From the NCBI GenBank assembly GCA_026392145.1, contig JAPLCS010000319.1:1-22494 (forward strand): a DNA stretch of 22,494 nucleotides, read 5' to 3'. The translations under genes and the position numbers were made by a program. The notes under the pieces were generated by a model. It ran no database searches. It worked only from the letters and a program-made list of their open reading frames with translations, and was not told where the DNA came from. How positions within the stretch are numbered: position 1 is the stretch's first letter; the number at the start of each line of letters is the position of its first letter. Positions 9,277 to 17,864 of this stretch are shown here, in pieces. Source of the DNA: Fimbriimonadales bacterium (lineage in GTDB: Bacteria > Armatimonadota > Fimbriimonadia > Fimbriimonadales > Fimbriimonadaceae).

Positions 9277-10569
9277 TTATCCGCCTCGGCTGTCCCAAAT
9301 GTGATAGGCAAGGTTAAAAATGCTTGATCGAATGGCTTTTGACGCGTCATTTTGAAGCTTTTCGAGCGAGACATTGTTGGCGGCAGCATCTTGCTCGGTC
9401 AGCGTGATCAGCGTTTTGCTTCGACCAAAAATTACACCGTTCTCGCCTGTGGTGACTTCAAAGAGTTCGGGAACAGAGTCGAGAAACTCATTGAGCTTTT
9501 TCGCAAGTTCTTTAGCTCGCTCTCTTGGATGATCTCCGCCGACAGAGAACAACTTCTTCTTTCCAAAGTAAAGATCAACTTTGTTCTCAGAAACTTCTTT
9601 GGGTAGAACCCGAAATTCAATTGTGACGCGGCTACGACGAATCTCTAGCGAGTCTTTGCGCATGAATCTCTCAATGCGATCCGCACGCTCTTTGGACGGT
9701 GGGTGTGTTCGAAAGATACCGAGGTCAACCGTTCGCTCGATAATGGACTGTTGAACCTGCAAACGCTCCATGAAGGTAAGCATCCCGGTAGGGTCATATC
9801 CCGCCGCAACCATTAATTCATATCCCCCCGCATCGGCAGACGTCTCAGCTTTCATGCTCCATCCGTTTGTAACGGCGGTCCCAACCAGGTTGCCCGCCGT
9901 TGAAGCGGCGAGAGCTGAACTTGCACCGCCCGTGAGGATTCCCACAAGGATAAGAGGAATCTGGATGGTGGACATTTTAGCCTGCTCTTTTTGAAGCGTA
10001 GCGACGTGTCGCTGAGAGGCATGGCAGATTTCGTGGGCAAGTACACCTGCCAACTCTTCATCGCTCTGGGCAAAATCTACCAGCCCCTGGTAGACATAAA
10101 TGTAACCACCTGGCAGCGAAAAAGCGTTGACATCTGGGTTATCAACCACTTTGAATTTATATTCAAATTCAGAGTGCCTCTTATCTCCCCAAAGTACGGG
10201 GAATTCGTTGGCATTCACGATCAGAGCCAGCCGTTCGCCAATATCCTCTACCCGTTTTTGAGCAGCGGTATCTTTGGTGGGCTTATACTCTCGGTCGTAG
10301 TAGTCAGCCGCTTCCTTGCCCATTTTTTTGTCTGAGAGGATGTCCTCTTCCAACTTCTTAAGTTCGCGCTCCGCCTTTGCATCCGCTTTCTTTTGCGCTT
10401 CGGTCCTCTTGTCCTCAGTAGTTTGAGAAGTTTGCGAGGTCTGCGACGCTTGAAGCATCGAGAATGGACTGGTAGCGTGCCAATGAGAACCATCCATGCA
10501 CCACGTTTTCGCCACTCCAAGGTGAGGAGTGGAGCCAAGAACGAGGGCTAAGGCGAGATTCGAGAGCAT
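9277..10569 (-). CDS. Secreted M48-family metalloprotease with extra C-terminal domain
   Basis: The product begins with a signal-peptide-like segment (LSNLALALVLGSTPHLGVA), then a lysine- and glutamate-rich coiled-coil-like linker to about residue 85. The peptidase domain has the zinc motif HEICH (residues 179-183) within AGVLAHEICHASQRH, and the third-ligand region AETSADAGGYE (Glu242), as in the M48/Oma1/BepA/LoiP group that degrades misfolded envelope proteins. VDNPDVNAFSLPGGYIYV is the typical substrate-strand region. After about residue 315 there is a further domain of about 110 residues (VDLYFGKKKLFSV, RERAKELAKKL, LITLTEQDAAANN) unlike the TPR region of BepA; it resembles, from memory, the N-terminal region of some MscS-type channel proteins. 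It is convergent with the NTF2-like gene and stands alone on its strand. Confidence 0.88.
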   Translation of the reverse strand: MLSNLALALVLGSTPHLGVAKTWCMDGSHWHATSPFSMLQASQTSQTSQTTEDKRTEAQKKADAKAERELKKLEEDILSDKKMGKEAADYYDREYKPTKDTAAQKRVEDIGERLALIVNANEFPVLWGDKRHSEFEYKFKVVDNPDVNAFSLPGGYIYVYQGLVDFAQSDEELAGVLAHEICHASQRHVATLQKEQAKMSTIQIPLILVGILTGGASSALAASTAGNLVGTAVTNGWSMKAETSADAGGYELMVAAGYDPTGMLTFMERLQVQQSIIERTVDLGIFRTHPPSKERADRIERFMRKDSLEIRRSRVTIEFRVLPKEVSENKVDLYFGKKKLFSVGGDHPRERAKELAKKLNEFLDSVPELFEVTTGENGVIFGRSKTLITLTEQDAAANNVSLEKLQNDASKAIRSSIFNLAYHIWDSRGG

Positions 10570-10664
10570 GGCTGCTTATCTGTATTGACGCTTAAGGGTG
10601 AGTGGGTACTACGTTTTAGAAGAATATTGTATGGAATTAGTGAATGTCCTAGTTCCTATTATGG

Positions 10665-11675
10665 TCAGTTGTTGAAAATCACCATTGGTTTAAGTATTTC
10701 GCCTCGCTTCATTTGCTGATACTTTCCTGGCAAGTCTTCGAGCTCAATGAATTCAGAAACGACCTGTTCTGCTCGTAATTCACCATTTTCAATCATTGTT
10801 TTTGCGGCCTGTGTGTCCGAGGGACCACATGAATAAGCGTGGACAATTTTGAGATCTTGGAAGTAAACCGATTGCGGTACTTGCAACGATTGACCTGGCC
10901 CGAGCGGAGCGAACAGTGAAATGGTTGCCTCAGGCTCCGCAAGTGAGACGGCAAAATCGAAGGCGGCTTGTGAACCCGGACAGACGTAAATGCTACGGAA
11001 TTTCACATCGCTAGACTCGGTCGAAAGTTCAGCGTTGAGTCCTAGCGTTCTCGCCCATTCGACTCGCGACGGGTTAAGATCATAGCCCACCCCGCGAGTA
11101 CCACGGGCAATAAGGTGCATTAGTCCCATCACTCCTAATCCAATCACCGCATTGTGTGGCACGTCACTACCAGTTGACTCTGTAGGAGGGGCAAGTCGAA
11201 GTGCTTTCATCACACATGCCAGTGGTTCAATCAAGGCGGCATCGCGAGGGCGAAGCTGATCGGTGCGAATGGTGTCGGTAAGGTTGGCCGCAGGAACGGC
11301 AAAATACTCCGCCATTCCCCCTGGTACCAATTTAGTAGCCCGCCATGTGGAGCAGTGAACCGAACGACCCGTTGCACATAATTCACAGGTTCCGCAAGGA
11401 GCATGATGGTGAGGAAAAACTCGGCATCCGACCGGGAACCGACTATCCTGAGATTCAATCACCACGCCAGAAACTTCGTGCCCCAGCACATGGGGAATCT
11501 TTTTATCCATGTACCACTGCATCAGTTCGCCTGAGCAAAGACCGCTCGCTTCGGTTTGTATCAGCAGTCCTCCCGTCGGGCAGGCGGGAATGTCGGCGTC
11601 TTGAATCTCTATCTCTCCACTCCCGATGTACCTTGCCAGTTTCATTCGGTCCGATGTTAGGCGCATTGAAGACAA
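10665..11675 (-). CDS. Zinc-dependent medium-chain dehydrogenase (1)
   Basis: A member of the MDR (alcohol/sorbitol/threonine dehydrogenase) superfamily. The N-terminal GroES-like domain shows the catalytic zinc cysteine in SGLCSGE, GHEVSG, and the structural zinc site CGTCELCATGRSVHC; LIEPLACV supplies the acidic residue near the catalytic zinc. The Rossmann domain has GLGVMG. The cofactor is NAD(P); the substrate is unknown. A TTG start at 11675, nine bases after GGGAGG, overlaps the intercistronic junction (the upstream stop is one base away), so translation is coupled to the neighbouring dehydrogenase. An ATG at 11645 (MKLARYIGSG) matches the usual start of the family and is the alternative. 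The two tandem dehydrogenases are clearly homologous but divergent, suggesting successive or related oxidations, possibly of a polyol. Confidence 0.88.
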   Translation of the reverse strand: MSSMRLTSDRMKLARYIGSGEIEIQDADIPACPTGGLLIQTEASGLCSGELMQWYMDKKIPHVLGHEVSGVVIESQDSRFPVGCRVFPHHHAPCGTCELCATGRSVHCSTWRATKLVPGGMAEYFAVPAANLTDTIRTDQLRPRDAALIEPLACVMKALRLAPPTESTGSDVPHNAVIGLGVMGLMHLIARGTRGVGYDLNPSRVEWARTLGLNAELSTESSDVKFRSIYVCPGSQAAFDFAVSLAEPEATISLFAPLGPGQSLQVPQSVYFQDLKIVHAYSCGPSDTQAAKTMIENGELRAEQVVSEFIELEDLPGKYQQMKRGEILKPMVIFNN

Positions 11676-11676
11676 T

Positions 11677-12768
11677 TTACTTCGCCTCCCTTGACTGGGT
11701 TTCCGTTGGGCTTATGGCAGCACTTACATGAGGATGAATCACATATTTGATTCCCAGCCCAGACTCTAAATCCTGAAAAATTTGTGCACCTTCCTCAAGA
11801 TTACGGGTGCCAGAAATGAGTTTGCTCAGGTCCACCTGTGAGTGCAAAATCCATTCTCGCGCCTGCTTAACCGCCTGGGTCCCAAAATGGAAGGGGCTGA
11901 TAAGTTGTATTTGTGAATAATGCACATGGGCGGTGTCAAACGCTGCCTTAGTTCCCGGTGAGCAACCACCAAAAAGAATCACTTTGCCACCTTTTCGGGC
12001 AAAGAAGATGCTCTTCTCCCACACCTCAACTTGACCCGTACACTCAATTACCACATCAAAATCAGTTTCTGAACACTCAGAATAAGCCACGGTGTGAGCA
12101 CCAAACTCTGCTCCCACGGCGAGTCGCGCGACATTTCTTCCCGCAAGAGTAATATGAGCGACGCCCAGCTGCTTTAAGGCAGCAACAAAAAGCAGTCCAA
12201 TCGCTCCTGGCCCAATCACGAGAACCTTTTGGTCGTGGGGTTGAAGGTGTGCTTCCGCAAGTGCCTGAGCCACGCATGCATAGGGCTCAAGCAAACTCGC
12301 TATCGAAAACGAAATTTCCGAAGGTTTGGTGAAAACGTTCTTACTTCCAATGCGATAAGGAATCAGCACGTATTCAGCAAAACTCCCCAGAACCTTGGTT
12401 TGCATAATCGAATCACATAAGTTTTCTTGGTTACGCTGACACCAAAAACAGTGACCACATGGAGCGGAATGTACGCCCATCACGGCGGTTCCGATAGGGA
12501 ATGGTGCGTTGTGCCCAGCCGCGACGACGGTTCCTGAGTATTCGTGACCGAACAAACCTGGCATAGGAATTTGGGAATGCCCACGTCGAAACGCTTTGAG
12601 ATCAGTACCACACGTTGTGGTGGCCTCAACTCGTACCAACATATCACCTTCACCAACACTTGGAACCGCCACCTCGGAAAAGGAAATAGCGCCGGGTGCT
12701 TCCAGAATAAGAGCTTTCATCGTGGATGGAATGTCCATCCCGCCCGTTTGAGTGTCAAAGTTCTCCAT
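11677..12768 (-). CDS. Zinc-dependent medium-chain dehydrogenase (2)
   Basis: An MDR superfamily oxidoreductase of 363 residues, first gene of the tandem pair. Motifs: catalytic zinc ligand region TTCGTDLKAFRRGH, GHEYSGTV, structural zinc CGHCFWCQRNQENLC, LLEPYACVAQAL, and the Rossmann glycine motif GPGAIG. The pattern is of the sorbitol/threonine dehydrogenase branch; the substrate cannot be inferred. The ATG at 12768 has no clear ribosome binding site, and in-frame ATGs at 12738 and 12720 (MKALILEAPG) are plausible, the last matching the usual start of the family. Its stop is one base before the TTG start of the second dehydrogenase. It is divergent from the SRPBCC gene at 12826, with only about 57 bases between them. 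Confidence 0.88.
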   Translation of the reverse strand: MENFDTQTGGMDIPSTMKALILEAPGAISFSEVAVPSVGEGDMLVRVEATTTCGTDLKAFRRGHSQIPMPGLFGHEYSGTVVAAGHNAPFPIGTAVMGVHSAPCGHCFWCQRNQENLCDSIMQTKVLGSFAEYVLIPYRIGSKNVFTKPSEISFSIASLLEPYACVAQALAEAHLQPHDQKVLVIGPGAIGLLFVAALKQLGVAHITLAGRNVARLAVGAEFGAHTVAYSECSETDFDVVIECTGQVEVWEKSIFFARKGGKVILFGGCSPGTKAAFDTAHVHYSQIQLISPFHFGTQAVKQAREWILHSQVDLSKLISGTRNLEEGAQIFQDLESGLGIKYVIHPHVSAAISPTETQSREAK

Positions 12769-12772
12769 GCGA

Positions 12773-12801
12773 AGGTGACAGGTAGAATGATTTCGTCACC
12801 T
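12773..12801. promoter_or_regulatory. Inverted repeat between divergent dehydrogenase and SRPBCC genes
   Basis: AGGTGAC (12773-12779) and GTCACCT (12795-12801) form a perfect 7-bp inverted repeat with a 15-base spacer in the short divergent intergenic region. It could be an operator for one or both transcripts; TATAGT follows at 12807 and might be a -10 box for the plus strand. No regulator gene is adjacent. Confidence 0.3.
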
Positions 12802-12825
12802 GCCTGTATAGTGTGGCTCAAAATC

Positions 12826-13278
12826 ATGCCAAACGTCGAAACCTCTATTTGGATCAACGCTCCGATTGCAACTGTTTATGCCATTGCAAAGGACAGCGAA
12901 AAGTACCCGGAATATATGAAAGCTGTCGAGAGTTTGACAATTACTGAGCGGAATGATTCACGAGTAGTAGCAGAGTGGGTGGGTCTGATCACTCAATTTA
13001 ATCTCAAGGTCCGTTGGACTCAAGAAGAAGTATGGGACGATGCAAACACCCGGTCAGTGTTTCGCCAGTTGAAAGGCGATTACGACAAGATGGAAGGAAC
13101 GTGGGTGTTCACCGAAGAAAATGGCGGAACATTGTTTGCTCAAACTTTGGACTATGAATACAATGTTCCCACCCTTGGGCCGTTAGTGAAGAAACTGGTT
13201 CTTCACTTAGTTAAAAGCCAATTAGAAGCGGCGGGTGAAGCCATCAAGAACCGTGCCGAAGCTCAGCATTCTGCCTGA
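12826..13278 (+). CDS. SRPBCC (START-like, polyketide cyclase/COQ10 type) family protein
   Basis: About 150 residues with the SRPBCC start pattern: VETSIWINAPIATVYAIAKDSEKYPEYMKAVESL, then beta strands (SRVVAEWVGL, FNLKVRWTQEEVW) and GTWVFTEENGGTLFAQTLDYEY, and a long C-terminal helix (LGPLVKKLVLHLVKSQLEA). This matches the COQ10/RatA-like polyketide cyclase/dehydrase subgroup, a helix-grip lipid-binding fold; the ligand is unknown. The ATG at 12826 fits the domain start; an in-frame GTG at 12811 is possible. The open frame extends back to 12544, but that part overlaps the divergent dehydrogenase gene antisense and is not real. It is followed by the GGDEF pair after a 98-base gap that holds only a weak AT-rich hairpin (13337-13355). 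Confidence 0.85.
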   Translation: MPNVETSIWINAPIATVYAIAKDSEKYPEYMKAVESLTITERNDSRVVAEWVGLITQFNLKVRWTQEEVWDDANTRSVFRQLKGDYDKMEGTWVFTEENGGTLFAQTLDYEYNVPTLGPLVKKLVLHLVKSQLEAAGEAIKNRAEAQHSA

Positions 13279-13376
13279 AATCAGGTAATTCTCGTGAAAA
13301 CTTTCCTCCTTCACCTGCGGAACTAACTCCACGGGGAAATCTAACTTTTAGATTTTTGATTGAGGGAAATTTTTTA

Positions 13377-15047
13377 ATGGGGGACATCGTTAAAATTACG
13401 TCTAGTAATGCGCATCAAATTATTGATGAGATGAACGATGCCGCCTACCATAACCGTGGTAACGAACCCAATTTGGTCATTGCTCAGGCGACGGAAGCTC
13501 TCAAACTTGCTCGCGAATGGGATTATGAAAAAGGCATAGGGCATGCCACACGAACTATCGCCGCAGTCGAAGTGCGACGCAAACCGAGTGAGGGATATAT
13601 CCTCGCCATGCAAGCCATTGAAATCCTTGAAGGTTGTGGCGACGAAAGCGGAATTGCCAGCGCTCTCATGGCAGTTTTTTGCTACTATCACCACGTTGGG
13701 TGGTACCAAGAAAGTCTTCAGATTCTTCAAGATGCCTACGAGAAAGCAAATCGGTCTGGCAATGCCTATGTTGCGTCCGTTGCCTTGTTTAACATGGGTG
13801 TAAGTTCAGAAGAACGAGACGACTTCAAAACCGCCCTTGAATACTATGAACGTGCCATGGAGCGAGCGGATGGCGGGGTGAATGATCATTCTTACTGGAT
13901 GTCCGCCAATGCGTACGCGCGCTTGAATGCGATGCGAGATTACTCCGATAAATGGGTCAATGAACTCATCCGCGTTCGTGAGAACATCCTGCGCCTCGGT
14001 AACATCCATGCCGCTTGTGACTCATCGAACAACCTCGCCAAGTTATACGCGCTGAGAGGACAGTTTGCAGAATCTCTTCGTGAAATCAGATCAAGCCGAG
14101 TGATGGCACGGGCCCACGGTCTTGATAGCTCTTACAGTGCCGCTGTCTACGAATACGGAGAAATTCAGATAATTAACTATCGGCTTTTCTCAGCACTTCG
14201 AGCCTTCATTCATGCCTACCGCTTTGCTAAGTTGAAGGGATATGCGATGGTCGAATGTAAAGCCTTGGAACGCATTGCCTTTGTACAAAAGACATTAGGC
14301 ATGCACGCCGAAGCCGTGGATAACCTCTATGAGCACCTTCGCCTGAAGGAACAACTCCTGAACGAGCAGAGTGAGACCAGACTTCGCGAGCTTCAAACCT
14401 ATCACAAACTCGAATTAGTTCAGGCAGAAGCTCAACTGGCAAAGCGTCAAAACGATGAGCTAGCGGCGATGAATGAGGAATTACATATTTCACTTCAGCG
14501 CCAGGAAGTCCTTCAGAGAGAACTCATGAGGTTGGCATCCACCGACGAACTGACAGGATCTCTCAACCGACGTCAGGTTATCAACGATGGAATTCTGGAG
14601 ATGGAGCGATATCGTCACACCAGCGCACCGTTCTGCGTTACGGTGATTGACATTGACCACTTCAAGTCAATCAACGACACATTTGGACATTCCGTAGGCG
14701 ACGAAGTACTTCGAAGATTGGCGAAAGCGTGTCAATCGAAGCTGCGTCGGTTTGATGTATTCGGCCGACTTGGTGGCGAAGAGTTCTGCATTATTCACCA
14801 CGATACGGGAATTCACGGTGCCAAATCTGCGTTGGAACGACTGCTCGAAACGATTGCGAGTCTATCTCTCGAAGATATCTTGGACGGCGGAGGGATTACC
14901 GCCAGTATGGGTATTTGCGAAGTTAAGTCAACTCACGAATCATTCTTTGATGTGTTGCACGATGCTGATGTGGCGCTCTATGCTGCCAAAGCCAGCGGTC
15001 GTAACAACTTTAAGGTCCAGAACAGCCACATACTCAGAGCTGCCTAA
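13377..15047 (+). CDS. TPR-coiled coil-GGDEF diguanylate cyclase (1)
   Basis: A soluble protein with no membrane segment. Residues about 15-330 form TPR-like helical repeats (for example YQESLQILQDAYEKANRSG, ASVALFNMGVSSEERDDFKTALEYYERA); residues about 335-385 form a coiled coil (RLRELQTYHKLELVQAEAQLAK); the rest is a GGDEF domain with STDELTGSLNRR, IDIDHFKSINDTFGHSVGDEVL and GGEEF at residues 466-470. The inhibitory I-site RxxD (RRFD) lies five residues before GGEEF, so the enzyme should make cyclic di-GMP with product inhibition. The TPR region probably senses a partner protein. The ATG at 13377 follows GAGGG by about ten bases; an upstream TTG (13356) is unlikely. It forms a tandem pair with the next gene. 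Confidence 0.92.
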   Translation: MGDIVKITSSNAHQIIDEMNDAAYHNRGNEPNLVIAQATEALKLAREWDYEKGIGHATRTIAAVEVRRKPSEGYILAMQAIEILEGCGDESGIASALMAVFCYYHHVGWYQESLQILQDAYEKANRSGNAYVASVALFNMGVSSEERDDFKTALEYYERAMERADGGVNDHSYWMSANAYARLNAMRDYSDKWVNELIRVRENILRLGNIHAACDSSNNLAKLYALRGQFAESLREIRSSRVMARAHGLDSSYSAAVYEYGEIQIINYRLFSALRAFIHAYRFAKLKGYAMVECKALERIAFVQKTLGMHAEAVDNLYEHLRLKEQLLNEQSETRLRELQTYHKLELVQAEAQLAKRQNDELAAMNEELHISLQRQEVLQRELMRLASTDELTGSLNRRQVINDGILEMERYRHTSAPFCVTVIDIDHFKSINDTFGHSVGDEVLRRLAKACQSKLRRFDVFGRLGGEEFCIIHHDTGIHGAKSALERLLETIASLSLEDILDGGGITASMGICEVKSTHESFFDVLHDADVALYAAKASGRNNFKVQNSHILRAA

Positions 15048-15141
15048 GTTCATCCATCTTTTTTACGAGTATTCCAAAGCCAGTAATTATCCCTGCTCGC
15101 TGGTTCATTGAATCTGGCACATTCTATTGCAAGGGGGGCTT

Positions 15142-16806
15142 GTGGATTCAAAAAAGGCGAATAGAATTGGAACCGTCAAACTAGATGCGCAAAATGATCA
15201 GGCGTATCGTATTCGCGCGTCAGACCCCGAACTTGCCAAGTCTCTTGCTCAAGATGCCCTAGAAAAGTCCACGATTGAAAAGTACGACAAAGGTCGTGCA
15301 GACTCCCTACGAACTCTCGGCTCCCTTGCTTCCTACCACGACCGATTAGCTGGCTACCAACTCGCTATTCAAGCGATTAGCATATATTCCGACTTGAATG
15401 ATGAATACGGCGAATCGAGTGCTTTGCTTACCTCCTCTTTATATTTTCAGCATAAAGGATGGGGAATACGTGCCCAAGAGGTGCTGCTTGAAGCCCATGA
15501 GAAAGCCGTCCGAGCTGGTAATCACGCCGTTGCCTCGGTGGCACTCTACAACTTAGGAGCAAATGCCAGAGAAAGGCTGGATTATGAACAAGCGCTCGAT
15601 TACTTTGTGCGTGCCCAGTCGGCGGCAAAAGACGGAGCCAATGACGCGATTTACTGGGTCACCTATGTTGATTGCGAGAGTGTACGATTTGTCTCAACCG
15701 ATTTAGAATGTGACATCGTTGCGGTTGAACACGCTCTCGACCAGCTACTCAAAATCAATTCCTTTGGCAACGCCATTTCTGCCTGCCATTTTATTGCCGA
15801 ATACTCTGCCTTTACAGGTGACTTTGCGAAGAGCAAGAAGTTTTTGAAACTTGGGTTGAGCCTTGCCAACAAACACGATAAGCAGTCCAAAGTATGGGCT
15901 TTGCGACATTTGAAGGGCGAACTCGCTTTGAATCGTGGTCAAGTGCTACACGCCGAGAGATCACTCAAAACGGCGCTGCTCAGAGCAAGGCAAACGCTTC
16001 ATCGTGAAGGTGAGATGAAGACACTGGAATTGTTGTCCAGGGTGTACTTCTCTCTCGCTAACTCTGAAAGTGCCTACCTCGCACTTTCAAAGCACCTTGA
16101 AATTCGAAATCAACTTTCGAGTGAAGAGTCCGAAAGGCGAATGCGCGAAATGCAGACCATTCACCAAGTGAGAATGATTGAGTCTGAATCTAGCTTTTTA
16201 AAGCAAAAGAATGAGGAATTACGTGCAATCAACGATCAGCTGGCTCAATCGCTCAAAGATCGAGACTCGCTTCAAAAGGAACTTGAGCGCATTGCTTCAA
16301 CCGACGAACTCACAGGAGTTCTCAACCGACGGCGAACCTTGTCAACAGGAAGCGAAATGGTTCAACGGTTCAAGAGCATCAAGCGTCCCGGTTCCGTGTT
16401 AATTATTGACCTTGATCACTTCAAGTCCATTAACGACACCTTTGGTCACAGCATGGGTGACGAAGTGTTGCGACGCTTCACTAAGTCCTGCGAACGTGTT
16501 CTACGACCAACGGACCGACTAGGCAGACTCGGTGGAGAAGAGTTTTGTGTGTTGCTGGATCAAACGAACGAAGAGATTGCTCGCACGGTTGCACAACGTC
16601 TCCTGCACGCTATACGGCAAACTCGGACCGACGACATTATGGGCGACCGACTGCTCACGGGGAGCATTGGTCTCACTGAAATCCGCAACCGACACATGAC
16701 CATCGAATCAGTGCTGCATGACGCAGACATGGCATTGTACGAAGCCAAACGGACTGGACGAGACAAAGTCTGTATCTTTACTCCGCCAACAGAACAGGTT
16801 GCTTGA
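15142..16806 (+). CDS. TPR-coiled coil-GGDEF diguanylate cyclase (2)
   Basis: A paralogue of the preceding gene with the same order of parts: TPR-like repeats (GIRAQEVLLEAHEKAVRAG, ASVALYNLGANARERLDYEQAL), a linker coiled coil (RMREMQTIHQVRMIESE) and a GGDEF domain (STDELTGVLNRRR, IDLDHFKSINDTFGHSMGDEVL, GGEEF, I-site RPTD). Catalytic and inhibitory residues are intact, so it should also synthesise cyclic di-GMP. The GTG at 15142 is preceded closely by AAGGGGGG and aligns with the start of the paralogue; a TTG at 15127 is in frame. The gene follows the first after 94 bases with no obvious terminator, so the two are probably cotranscribed. The GGDEF and linker regions are conserved between the two, while the TPR regions have diverged. 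The last 29 bases overlap the convergent dihydrouridine synthase gene. Confidence 0.92.
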   Translation: MDSKKANRIGTVKLDAQNDQAYRIRASDPELAKSLAQDALEKSTIEKYDKGRADSLRTLGSLASYHDRLAGYQLAIQAISIYSDLNDEYGESSALLTSSLYFQHKGWGIRAQEVLLEAHEKAVRAGNHAVASVALYNLGANARERLDYEQALDYFVRAQSAAKDGANDAIYWVTYVDCESVRFVSTDLECDIVAVEHALDQLLKINSFGNAISACHFIAEYSAFTGDFAKSKKFLKLGLSLANKHDKQSKVWALRHLKGELALNRGQVLHAERSLKTALLRARQTLHREGEMKTLELLSRVYFSLANSESAYLALSKHLEIRNQLSSEESERRMREMQTIHQVRMIESESSFLKQKNEELRAINDQLAQSLKDRDSLQKELERIASTDELTGVLNRRRTLSTGSEMVQRFKSIKRPGSVLIIDLDHFKSINDTFGHSMGDEVLRRFTKSCERVLRPTDRLGRLGGEEFCVLLDQTNEEIARTVAQRLLHAIRQTRTDDIMGDRLLTGSIGLTEIRNRHMTIESVLHDADMALYEAKRTGRDKVCIFTPPTEQVA

Positions 16807-17806
16807 CATCATTCACGTCGCCAAAAATAGCAAAAAACTCGTCCAAATTGTTGGCTTTTTTAATGGATTCAAATCCACCAAAGTTGCCATAAAGGCTGGC
16901 GATTTTCATCCACTGCTTGAGTCGGAACAACGTTCGATGGTTCGATTTGCCATAGTGGGCTTCCGAGAGAGCAACAAACCGGTGCAGTAACTCCTCCCAA
17001 TCAATGGATTCAGGAGCAAACGGCAGTAGCCCGAGACTAGCAGCAATCTGATTCGGCAACAGAGGTCGAGCCAAAGCGGACCTACCAATCATAAAGTGCT
17101 CGCAACGGGTTTCATCTTGGCATTGGTGAAAATGATCAAGATTCCAGATATCGCCATTCGCAACAATGGGGATGCCTGCTCGTTGCTTTACCGCTCCGAT
17201 ATGGGGCCAGAATACGGGAGGTTGATACCTTTGGGCGCGGGTTCTGGCGTGGATAGTCAGCCAAGTCGCTCCTCCTTCTTCGGCCATGGCCGCATTGACA
17301 TGTATATCCTCAATCGATTCCCATCCTAGACGAAGCTTGGCGGAAACCGGAAGATGCGACGGAAACGCATCTCTAACCGCCCTGACAATTTCCTTGATGC
17401 GAGAGGGATACTGGAGCAACGTGGCACCACCATCATTGCGGTTGACGGTAGGTGCAGGGCAACCAAAATTGATGTCCAGCGAAGTCGCCCCAGCTACATA
17501 GGCATTGTAAGCAGACTCTGCCATTCTGCCTGCATCTCCTCCGAGGATCTGAACCTGGACATGAACCTTGTGCCGATGACCCGCTGTCAGGCACTGCGTG
17601 CTCAGTTCGGGCACTTCAGCTCGAAATGTCTTGGGAGGAAGCACGTTTCCACTGACACGAATAAATTCGGTAACCGTATAGCTGAACGCTCCACACTCGC
17701 CCTGAATCGCTCTCATCGGTGCATCGGTAATGCCGTCCATAGGCGCCAAAACAAGGGCAGGAATGCCGGCGGCTACTCGATAAGGTGAAAGAAGCGGTGC
17801 GGACAT
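16778..17806 (-). CDS. tRNA-dihydrouridine synthase, DusC-like
   Basis: A flavin (FMN)-dependent enzyme reducing uridines in tRNA to dihydrouridine. The TIM-barrel N-terminus has LVLAPMDGITDAPMR; catalytic Cys116 lies in DINFGCPAPTVNRNDGGATLL; further conserved parts are VSAKLRLGW, HARTRAQRYQPPVFW, PIVANGDIW and MIGRSALARP, followed by a helical tRNA-binding domain. The GGGATLL and HARTR...PVFW wording fits the DusC branch better than DusA or DusB, though subfamily assignment from motifs alone is uncertain. The ATG at 17806 is divergent from the helicase gene, with 58 bases between them. The stop at 16778 lies within the last codons of the convergent GGDEF gene (29-base overlap), so no separate terminator exists between the two. 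Confidence 0.92.
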   Translation of the reverse strand: MSAPLLSPYRVAAGIPALVLAPMDGITDAPMRAIQGECGAFSYTVTEFIRVSGNVLPPKTFRAEVPELSTQCLTAGHRHKVHVQVQILGGDAGRMAESAYNAYVAGATSLDINFGCPAPTVNRNDGGATLLQYPSRIKEIVRAVRDAFPSHLPVSAKLRLGWESIEDIHVNAAMAEEGGATWLTIHARTRAQRYQPPVFWPHIGAVKQRAGIPIVANGDIWNLDHFHQCQDETRCEHFMIGRSALARPLLPNQIAASLGLLPFAPESIDWEELLHRFVALSEAHYGKSNHRTLFRLKQWMKIASLYGNFGGFESIKKANNLDEFFAIFGDVNDVKQPVLLAE

Positions 17807-17864
17807 TTCTTTATCAGATGATACTTTGAACGTCCGGTTGCCGATTCCACAGTAAACTCCGAGG

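Noticed and set aside
9269..9290. Hairpin GCTGAGGC-TTATCC-GCCTCGGC over the M48 stop codon as a terminator
   Set aside because: One pair is a G-U wobble and no T tract follows on either strand; it is probably coding-driven.
11345..11731. Plus-strand open frame of 128 codons
   Set aside because: It is antisense to the two dehydrogenase genes, whose motifs are clear; it has no domain of its own.
12544..12825. Upstream extension of the SRPBCC frame
   Set aside because: This portion is antisense to the dehydrogenase gene and has no similarity to SRPBCC proteins; the domain begins at the ATG at 12826.
13337..13355. AT-rich hairpin before the first GGDEF gene as a terminator
   Set aside because: The stem is short and A/T-rich with little G/C and lies only about 20 bases before the ATG; the evidence is too weak.
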